Of a stretch of 11,361 bases of DNA, positions 1 through 6,286 are shown in pieces. This DNA comes from Prolixibacteraceae bacterium (GTDB lineage: Bacteria > Bacteroidota > Bacteroidia > Bacteroidales > Prolixibacteraceae), in the NCBI GenBank assembly GCA_003516705.1, contig DPCJ01000027.1, positions 1 to 11,361 on the forward strand, in the 5' to 3' direction. Below the pieces are notes generated by a model. That model ran no database searches and was not told the DNA's origin. It saw only the letters and a program-made list of their open reading frames with translations. The translations under genes were made by a program, and so were the position numbers. The first letter of the stretch is position 1; every line of letters starts with the position of its first letter.

Positions 1-354
1 GCAGAAGACGATCAGATTGGGTTTGAATACCTGAATGCAATTTTAAACGATTTAAACTGCGAACTCTATCATGCTGCTAACGGTGCTGAAGCTGTTGAGT
101 TGTTTAATGAAAAGCCCGATGTTGATTTGATTCTGATGGACATCAGAATGCCGTTAATGGATGGATATCAGGCAACACGGAAAATCAGGGAAACAAATAA
201 CAAGGTACATATTATTGCTCAAACAGCTTTTGCATTGGCCGGCGACCGCGAAAAGGCAATGGATGCCGGTTGCAATGATTATATCGCAAAGCCAATCAAT
301 AAAAAAAATTTGTTACAAAAAATAAACGAATTTGTATTGCGAAACAGTGGTTAG
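1..354 (+). CDS. C-terminal receiver domain of a probable hybrid histidine kinase (5' end outside window)
   Basis: The reading frame is open from the first base and ends at TAG 352-354, giving 117 visible residues that form nearly a whole CheY-like receiver domain. The acidic pocket (AEDD, visible residues 1-4), the phospho-acceptor Asp47 in LILMDIRMP, Thr75 in AQTAFA and Lys97-Pro98 are all present, so the domain should be phosphorylatable. Met34 codes at base 100 could be misread as a start, but the acidic pocket lies before it, so the true gene begins upstream of the window. The domain closely resembles the C-terminal receiver of the kinase at 8043-10907 (about 60% identical by hand alignment), which ends a hybrid kinase. 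By analogy this is the tail of a similar hybrid kinase; that part is inference, and a stand-alone response regulator missing only a few residues is also possible. It lies 58 bases before the cheR-like gene. Confidence 0.9.
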   Translation, partial: AEDDQIGFEYLNAILNDLNCELYHAANGAEAVELFNEKPDVDLILMDIRMPLMDGYQATRKIRETNNKVHIIAQTAFALAGDREKAMDAGCNDYIAKPINKKNLLQKINEFVLRNSG

Positions 355-412
355 CTATGTAAATGGAATGAACCGAGCGGTATAAATTTTAGTAACCAGG
401 GCAAATTAATCT

Positions 413-1222
413 ATGAATAGCAATGTCAATCGTATCGCAAAATTTTTGATCCAGACAAAAGGAATTGACATTCAATGTTATGATGATTTGTATGTTAGCA
501 GGCTGATTGAGAAAAGGTTACACAGCAGAGGTCTTGATTTGGGTTATGATTATTGTCGTTTGGTTGAAACAGAGAAGGATGAAACCTTTGAACTTTTAAC
601 AGCCCTGAATAATACCTACAGCGAGTTTTTCAGAAACACATTCACATTCGAAATTCTTGGGCAGCTTGTAATACCTGCTTTAATAAGGCAAAAAAAGGAA
701 ATAAGAATCTGGTCGGCAGCCTGTGCAGCCGGACAAGAACCATACAGTGCTGCCATTTTGTGCGATGAAATTTTAAATTCAACCGGCAAATCTTCCCGTT
801 TCAGAATATTTGCATCAGATATAAACTCAAACGAACTTAAAAAAGCAGTTGAAGGAAAATATAACGAAAACTCACTCGGAAATGTGACATTAAAAAGGCT
901 TACAAACTATTTTGTACGCGACAACGGAAATTACAGTGTAAAACAAAACCTGAAAAATTATGTCGATTTTTCGGAGTATAACCTTTTCAATAGTGAAAGC
1001 ATGGTTCCTCCGGCCAGTATTTTTGGAAATTTCGACCTCGTTTTTTGCACTAACCTGTTGTTTTACTTTAAACCCGAATATCGTCAGCTGATTTTGAAAA
1101 AAATAACCGGAAGCATGGCTCCGGGAGGATATTTAATAATCGGAGAAACTGAAGCTGGTATGATAGACGATAAATTTTACAGAGAGATATTTACAATGTC
1201 ATCTGTTTTTCAGAAGCGATGA
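413..1222 (+). CDS. cheR: CheR-type SAM-dependent protein-glutamate methyltransferase, stand-alone
   Basis: At 269 residues this matches the usual length of CheR, which methylates glutamate side chains of chemoreceptors using S-adenosylmethionine. Residues 1-75 form the helical N-terminal domain, ending in EFFRN (71-75), the counterpart of the family's FFRE motif. The SAM-binding motif is SAACAAGQEPYS (101-112), with Gln108 where many members have Glu. ASDIN (134-138) supplies the acidic ribose-binding region, LTNYF and VDFSEYNLF belong to the beta subdomain, CTNLLFYF (212-219) matches the family's CRNVxIYF motif, and GETE (244-247) matches the usual GHSE/GxSE. All core motifs are present, so it should be active. 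There is no fused CheB, PAS or TPR domain. It lies 45 bases upstream of a membrane hybrid kinase with chemoreceptor-like topology, and no CheB, CheA, CheW or MCP gene is visible. That kinase may be its substrate (inference). The ATG at 413 gives a normal CheR N-terminus. Confidence 0.93.
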   Translation: MNSNVNRIAKFLIQTKGIDIQCYDDLYVSRLIEKRLHSRGLDLGYDYCRLVETEKDETFELLTALNNTYSEFFRNTFTFEILGQLVIPALIRQKKEIRIWSAACAAGQEPYSAAILCDEILNSTGKSSRFRIFASDINSNELKKAVEGKYNENSLGNVTLKRLTNYFVRDNGNYSVKQNLKNYVDFSEYNLFNSESMVPPASIFGNFDLVFCTNLLFYFKPEYRQLILKKITGSMAPGGYLIIGETEAGMIDDKFYREIFTMSSVFQKR

Positions 1223-1234
1223 GGAAAACAGATA

Positions 1235-1242
1235 TATGTTTG
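1235..1242 (+). promoter_or_regulatory. possible Bacteroidota -7 box (TATGTTTG) before the membrane hybrid kinase
   Basis: TATGTTTG fits the TAnnTTTG consensus described for the Bacteroidota housekeeping promoter -7 element and would place transcription start about 20 bases before the ATG at 1268. The upstream partner is weak: only a T-run at 1206-1210 lies in roughly the right place, with spacing somewhat long and no TTTG. The box also overlaps a short inverted repeat, TGTTT-GAT-AAACA (1237-1249). Treat it as a candidate internal promoter that could uncouple the kinase from cheR; an 8-base match in AT-rich DNA easily arises by chance. Confidence 0.2.
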
Positions 1243-1267
1243 ATAAACAAATAGTAAAACATTCATT

Positions 1268-4231
1268 ATGGTGCTTAGCGATTTGAAAACAGGAACCCGT
1301 TTAAAACTGGGTTTTGGAATAATAATGGTATTGATTGTGGTTCTTGCCACAGTTTCGTGGAACCAGACCAAACAACTGGCATCACAAACCGAGAACCTGT
1401 ATAATCATCCGTTTGTTGTGCGGCAGGCCATTGGTGACCTTAATACCGGGATTGAAAACATTCATAAAAATATGAAGGATCTTTTTCTTGCTGAAAATGA
1501 AGCCGAAATAGAAAAGATTCTTCAAAAAACCGCCTCTTCTGTGGCGCTTGTTTTTGCTAATTTAAATATTATAGAAGAACGATTTTTAGGTGAAAAACAA
1601 CATGTGGCAATTGCCCGAAATGAATTTGTTAAGTGGAATTCTATTCGTGAAGAAACCATCAGAATTCTGCGCAGCGGAAATATAGAAGAGGCAGCTAAAC
1701 GAACCAAAGTAGATGGTGAAGGTGGTAAGCAGGCCGAAGTAGTAATACAGGCAATCGCACTTATCGATAGTCAGGCCCGTGCTTTTGGAAACAAGTTTTA
1801 CTCCGATTCAGTTCGATTGGAGAAACAGCTTCATTTGCAACTCCTTATATTAACGTTAATTATGCTTGCGTTTTCAGTTTTGGTAGTGGTTTTTCTAACC
1901 CAGAGCATAAATGTTCCACTTCTGCATTTAACCAATTTTGCACAACTTTTCAGAGAGGGAAACCGAAATGTCCGCAGCGGGTATATTTCGAAAAATGAAT
2001 TTGGCAAACTCTCTGACAGTTTTAATGATATGGCCGACAAAATTGAACGTGAATTATTACTTGGTGAGCGTGTTACTCAAATCTCGGCGGTTATGCTTCG
2101 CGAAGACGAAATTCATTCCTTTTGTAAACAACTGCTTGGTAATTTGCTTGAACATACTGAAGCCCAAATGGGAGCAGTTTACCTGTTAAACACAGAAAAA
2201 AACCAGTACGAAAAACTTGAATGTATTGGAATGAATGCCGAAAGTTGTCGCCCATTTTCAGCAAAAGAATTTGAAGGAGAGTTTGGGGCTGCTGTTTTTT
2301 CCGGGAAAATACAACATATTCAATCGATTCCCGAAGACTGCCGTTTTACTTTTGTTTCAGTTGCCGGCGATTTTAAACCCCGCGAAATCATTACCCTTCC
2401 GGTGGTTGCAAACAATAAAACGATTGCCATAATTTCACTCGCCACTTTACGGTTGTTCAATAAAGAAACAGTTCAGTTGCTGTATTTGATTACCAGTACA
2501 TTAAGTGCACGATTAAGTGGTGTAATCACTCATCAGCAGGTGAAAGAAATATCGGAAAAACTGAAAATACAAAACACTGAACTCGAAACACAAAAAACTG
2601 AATTGGCAACACAGTCGCATGAACTGGCTGAGCAAAACGCTGAACTCGAAGTTCAAAAACAACAATTAAACGAAGCCAGTCGTTTGAAATCGGTTTTTCT
2701 TTCGAATATGAGTCACGAATTACGCACACCGCTTAATTCGGTTATCGCACTTTCGGGTGTTTTAAACCGTCGTTTGGCAGGCAAAATTCCCGACGACGAG
2801 TACAGTTATATCGAAGTAATCAGCCGCAACGGAAAACATCTGCTGTCAATGATTAACGATATTCTTGACCTTTCGAGAATTGAGGCTGGAAAAGAAGATG
2901 TATCTGATTCGTCATTCAATATAAATTTACTGGTTCACGATTTACTGGAAATGTTAAAACCACAGTGTGAACAGAAAAAACTGAAGTTGATTCACCACAA
3001 AGCAAGCGAAAAGATAAATGTGGTGTCAGATATTTCAAAGTGCCGCCATATTCTGCAAAACCTCATTGGAAATGCAATAAAATTTACCGAAAAGGGACAG
3101 ATTGAAATAACTGTTGAAACCGATTTGAAGCAGGTTACTGTAAAAGTAGCCGACACAGGAATAGGAATTTTACCCGAACACCAGAAACACATATTTGATG
3201 AGTTTACGCAAGCCGATGGAAGTACATCGAGACGTTTTGGTGGTACCGGACTCGGGCTTGCCATTGCACGCAAATATGCTCAACTACTGAATGGCACTAT
3301 AACCGTTGAAAGTACATCAGGAAAAGGTTCGGTTTTTACTTTTACACTGCCATTAACCCGTGATTCACACATTGCAGAGGTTGATTCTGCTGGCACCACA
3401 GAACACGAAATAACCATACAAAATAAAAAAATAGGGAAAAGTGATTTTTCGAAAACAATTTTGTTGATAGAAGACAGCGAACCGGCAATCATTCAGATAA
3501 AAGATGCCCTGGAAGAATATGGATACAATGTAATTGTGTCAACCGATGGAAATGAGGCCTTGTCGGTTGTTAAAACACAAAAACCCGATGCTATAATTCT
3601 CGACCTGATGATGCCTGTGATTGATGGATTTGAAGTACTCGGAAAATTGCGGGCATCAGCTGAAAATGTTATTACTCCGGTGCTGATTCTGACGGCGAAA
3701 CAGGTTACAAAAGAAGAACTCAGTTTTCTGAAAGGAAATAGTATTTCGCAGTTGATACAAAAAGGCGATGTAAATCTGAATGAACTGATTAGCGCTGTTT
3801 CTCAAATGGTACACAAAGAACCTGAATATGCTGAAAAATCGGTGAAGAAACCGATGCTTATTAATGAGAAACCAACTGTTCTGATTGTGGAAGATAATCA
3901 GGATAATATGCTGACAGTTAGGGCGCTGATGCACGAAAATTATACAGTTTATGAAGCAACCGATGGTAACCAGGGCGTTGAAATGGCAAAAAAACACGTG
4001 CCCGACTTTATTCTGATGGATATTTCGTTGCCCGAACTTGATGGCATTTCAGCATTTAAACAAATCAGAAATTATGGTCCCACATCCAATATTCCAATTA
4101 TTGCGCTTACTGCAAGTGCACTGATAACCGATCGCGAACAAATTCTGGCTGAAGGGTTTGATGCATTTATTCCGAAACCAATTGATGAAGAACAGTTTTT
4201 TAAAACAATACGGCAAACGCTTTTCGACTAA
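1268..4231 (+). CDS. Membrane hybrid sensor histidine kinase: 4-helix periplasmic sensor-HAMP-GAF-HisKA-HATPase-REC-REC
   Basis: This 987-residue protein should sense a periplasmic or membrane signal and autophosphorylate. TM1 (about 14-31) and TM2 (about 189-211) flank a roughly 155-residue, mostly helical periplasmic region like the four-helix-bundle sensor of chemoreceptors. HAMP follows (about 212-264), then a GAF domain (about 265-420), and a regular coiled coil (about 425-472) with five QxxEL-type heptads. HisKA carries His483 in SHELRTP. HATPase has the N-box Asn602, G1 DTGIG (629-633) and G2 GGTGLGL (658-664). REC1 (about 730-848) has Glu735/Asp736 and acceptor Asp779, but Lys832 is followed by Gly rather than the usual Pro. 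REC2 (about 869-984) is canonical, with Asp876, acceptor Asp918 and Lys970-Pro971. The N-terminus, MVLSDLKTGTRLKLGFG, resembles the short cytoplasmic lead of MCP-like proteins and supports the ATG at 1268. It follows the cheR-like gene by 45 bases, suggesting it could be methylated; it lacks an MCP signalling hairpin and a C-terminal NWETF-type CheR tether. Confidence 0.93.
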   Translation: MVLSDLKTGTRLKLGFGIIMVLIVVLATVSWNQTKQLASQTENLYNHPFVVRQAIGDLNTGIENIHKNMKDLFLAENEAEIEKILQKTASSVALVFANLNIIEERFLGEKQHVAIARNEFVKWNSIREETIRILRSGNIEEAAKRTKVDGEGGKQAEVVIQAIALIDSQARAFGNKFYSDSVRLEKQLHLQLLILTLIMLAFSVLVVVFLTQSINVPLLHLTNFAQLFREGNRNVRSGYISKNEFGKLSDSFNDMADKIERELLLGERVTQISAVMLREDEIHSFCKQLLGNLLEHTEAQMGAVYLLNTEKNQYEKLECIGMNAESCRPFSAKEFEGEFGAAVFSGKIQHIQSIPEDCRFTFVSVAGDFKPREIITLPVVANNKTIAIISLATLRLFNKETVQLLYLITSTLSARLSGVITHQQVKEISEKLKIQNTELETQKTELATQSHELAEQNAELEVQKQQLNEASRLKSVFLSNMSHELRTPLNSVIALSGVLNRRLAGKIPDDEYSYIEVISRNGKHLLSMINDILDLSRIEAGKEDVSDSSFNINLLVHDLLEMLKPQCEQKKLKLIHHKASEKINVVSDISKCRHILQNLIGNAIKFTEKGQIEITVETDLKQVTVKVADTGIGILPEHQKHIFDEFTQADGSTSRRFGGTGLGLAIARKYAQLLNGTITVESTSGKGSVFTFTLPLTRDSHIAEVDSAGTTEHEITIQNKKIGKSDFSKTILLIEDSEPAIIQIKDALEEYGYNVIVSTDGNEALSVVKTQKPDAIILDLMMPVIDGFEVLGKLRASAENVITPVLILTAKQVTKEELSFLKGNSISQLIQKGDVNLNELISAVSQMVHKEPEYAEKSVKKPMLINEKPTVLIVEDNQDNMLTVRALMHENYTVYEATDGNQGVEMAKKHVPDFILMDISLPELDGISAFKQIRNYGPTSNIPIIALTASALITDREQILAEGFDAFIPKPIDEEQFFKTIRQTLFD
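2567..2671 (+). repeat. Five tandem 21-base units encoding a heptad ladder in the kinase coiled coil
   Basis: Five consecutive heptads occupy residues 434-468 of the membrane hybrid kinase: IQNTELE, TQKTELA, TQSHELA, EQNAELE and VQKQQLN. Each has Gln at position 2, Glu or Gln at position 5 and Leu at position 6. At DNA level they are diverged direct repeats of 21 bases (units at 2567, 2588, 2609, 2630, 2651), with clear base similarity such as cAAaactGAActcGAa in units 1 and 4. The stretch joins the GAF domain to the phospho-accepting HisKA helix, so it should be a signalling helix of a parallel dimer. The repeat may have grown by slippage; its length could vary between strains. Confidence 0.75.
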
Positions 4232-4256
4232 TTATAATCCCTAATTCTTAATTGAT

Positions 4257-6284
4257 ATGGCATTAAAAGTTCTCGTAATTGATGATAATGAAGACAACCT
4301 GATTAGTTTAAAAGCACTGATTAGTCTGGCTTTTCCTGAATCGAAACTGTTACTTGCAAACCGTGGAAAACAAGGACTTGAATTAGCTGTTGCAGAAAAC
4401 CCCGATGTGGTTTTACTCGATATTTTAATGCCCGGGATGGATGGTTTTGAAGTATGCAGAGAGTTGAAAAGGAACGAAAAAACATCCTTAATTCCGGTGG
4501 TTTTTCTTACTGCTCTCGACAGCGATAACAGAACCCGCATTCAGGCGTTGGATACAGGTGCAGAAGCCTTTTTATCAAAACCGGTTGAAGAAACCGAACT
4601 GCAGGTGCTGTTAAAAGCTATGAGTAAAATTAAAACAGCTAACATACTCATGAAAAATGAAAATGAAAGGCTGAATGAACTTGTGGCTGAGCGCACTATG
4701 GAACTCGAACAGCGTAATGAGCAAATGAAATTACTGGTGAATGATTTGCAGAACAGAATGAATATGCACCAGGAAACATTGGCCGATTTGCAAAAAAGTG
4801 AAGAAAAATACAGGTTAATGTTTGAAACGGCCCTCGAAGGAATTTTAATTGCCCAGGATTACAAGCTTGTGTATTTTAACCCGGTGATGCTGAATATTGC
4901 CGGTTACTCCAGTGAAGAACTCATGGGAATGCCATTTATAAATATCATTCACCCCGATGATCATGAATTAGTAACCCGCAATTACAATAACCGGCTTGTT
5001 GGTGGCAAAACCGACCAGAGCTATGAATTCAGAATTTTAAGAAAAAACGGTGAAATAAGGTGGGTGGTACTTACCGGCGCTAAACTGATATGGAACGGAA
5101 AACCGGCAACATTTAATTTTATTAACGATATCACCGACAGAAAACAAGCTGAACTGCAGCTAAAAGCCAGCGAAGAAAAATACAGACTGATTACCGAAAA
5201 CACATCAGATGTGATTTGGATTCTGAATCTCGGACAAATGAAGTTTACATACATCAGTCCGTCAATCATAAATCTCCGTGGCTATACAGTGCAGGAAGCC
5301 ATGAACCAGAGTCTGGATGAGTCGTTAACACCCGAATCGGGGAAAATGGTTGAAGAAACCCTCCGTGCAACCATTCCTGAATTTCTGAGTCACAAAAACT
5401 CCGGGTTAACAAGATCGCTTAATCAAATACAGCAACCTTGTAAAGATGGAAGAATAATCTGGGTTGAAGTTGCAACGCAATACCAGTTTAACCAGGCCGG
5501 TGAAGTTGAGGTTTTGGGTGTAAGCCGGAATATTGAAGAACGGAAAAAGATGGAAGATGAGTTGAGGCGCAGCGAGGTTGAATTACGTGAGCTGATTGCA
5601 ACAAAAGACAAATTTTTCTCCATCATTGCTCATGATTTAAAAAGTCCGTTTAACAGCATTGCAGGGTTTGGTGATTTGCTGCAAAGCGAGGCCAGATCGC
5701 TCGATATCGACGAAATTATTCAGTATGCAGGGTTGATAAATACTTCGGCAAAAAATACTATGGCTTTGCTTGAAAATCTTTTGGATTGGGCGCAGGTGCA
5801 ACGAGGACAAATGTTGTTTAATCCAAAACCAGCGCTGATTGGCGAATTGCTGAAAGAAGCGTTGGCGGTGGTGAGGCAGGCCGCAGTACAAAAAGGAATA
5901 GCGATTCAAAGTGTTGTACCCGAAGATTTCATTTTCAGTGTTGACGAAAATATGTTTAAGTTGTTAATCAGAAATCTGGTTGGGAATGCTGTAAAATTTA
6001 CCCATCGTGGCGGAAGAGTTGAAATTAAGATTGAAGCGAATAATAAATTCATAAAAGTTTTGGTAAAAGACAACGGGATTGGAATAAGTACCGGGAATAT
6101 CGAAAAACTATTCAACATCAGTGCTGGTTATGTGGCACGTGGTACAGCCAATGAAAAGGGTACCGGGCTGGGGCTGATTTTATGCAAAGAGTTTGTCGAG
6201 AAACATAGCGGACGTATTTGGGTTGAAAGTAAGGAAGGAGAGGGAAGTAATTTCATTGTTGAATTACCCATTAAAGACAATTAG
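4257..6284 (+). CDS. Soluble sensor histidine kinase with N-terminal receiver: REC-PAS-PAS-HisKA-HATPase
   Basis: This 675-residue cytoplasmic kinase has no membrane segment or signal peptide. The N-terminal receiver (about 3-122) has Asp9/Asp10, acceptor Asp55 in LLDILMPGMDG, Thr85 and Lys108-Pro109, so it is intact. A coiled coil (about 125-182) leads to PAS1 (about 182-297) and PAS2 (about 306-430); both have PAS-like layouts ending in DITDRK and NIEERK linkers, with no obvious cofactor residue. HisKA has His459 in IIAHDLKSP; Ser463 occupies the place of the Thr/Asn often needed for phosphatase activity, though Ser is common in Bacteroidota kinases of this type. HATPase has Asn577, DNGIG (605-609) and GTGLGL (635-640). 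The receiver-first order implies control of this kinase by an upstream phosphodonor, plausibly a neighbouring kinase (inference). The start is 25 bases after the previous stop, and MALKVLVIDD is a natural receiver beginning. The stop lies 2 bases before the next ATG, suggesting translational coupling. The kinase core closely resembles that of the next gene. Confidence 0.93.
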   Translation: MALKVLVIDDNEDNLISLKALISLAFPESKLLLANRGKQGLELAVAENPDVVLLDILMPGMDGFEVCRELKRNEKTSLIPVVFLTALDSDNRTRIQALDTGAEAFLSKPVEETELQVLLKAMSKIKTANILMKNENERLNELVAERTMELEQRNEQMKLLVNDLQNRMNMHQETLADLQKSEEKYRLMFETALEGILIAQDYKLVYFNPVMLNIAGYSSEELMGMPFINIIHPDDHELVTRNYNNRLVGGKTDQSYEFRILRKNGEIRWVVLTGAKLIWNGKPATFNFINDITDRKQAELQLKASEEKYRLITENTSDVIWILNLGQMKFTYISPSIINLRGYTVQEAMNQSLDESLTPESGKMVEETLRATIPEFLSHKNSGLTRSLNQIQQPCKDGRIIWVEVATQYQFNQAGEVEVLGVSRNIEERKKMEDELRRSEVELRELIATKDKFFSIIAHDLKSPFNSIAGFGDLLQSEARSLDIDEIIQYAGLINTSAKNTMALLENLLDWAQVQRGQMLFNPKPALIGELLKEALAVVRQAAVQKGIAIQSVVPEDFIFSVDENMFKLLIRNLVGNAVKFTHRGGRVEIKIEANNKFIKVLVKDNGIGISTGNIEKLFNISAGYVARGTANEKGTGLGLILCKEFVEKHSGRIWVESKEGEGSNFIVELPIKDN

Positions 6285-6286
6285 CG

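Noticed and set aside
383..390. TAAATTTT before cheR as a Bacteroidota -7 promoter box.
   Set aside because: The final G of TAnnTTTG is missing and I see no TTTG at suitable distance upstream, so the match is too weak to list.
355..412. Search of this and the other intergenic gaps for terminators, hairpins, small RNAs or tRNAs.
   Set aside because: The gaps are 2-58 bases, AT-rich, and show no GC-rich stem followed by a T-run and no tRNA-like structure.
1938..2432. Two plus-strand open frames (1938-2189, 2235-2432) within the HAMP-GAF region of the membrane kinase.
   Set aside because: The kinase frame continues unbroken with HAMP and GAF residues here; these are other-frame shadows, not signs of a frameshift.
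3656..3997. A 113-codon minus-strand open frame inside the membrane hybrid kinase.
   Set aside because: It is fully inside a clear receiver-coding region, is rich in Phe, Asn and His as antisense of AT-rich DNA tends to be, and shows no domain.
413..4231. Reading the cheR and MCP-like kinase pair as part of a motility chemotaxis operon.
   Set aside because: No CheA, CheW, CheB, CheY-only protein, MCP signalling hairpin or flagellar or gliding gene is present. The downstream protein is itself a HisKA kinase.
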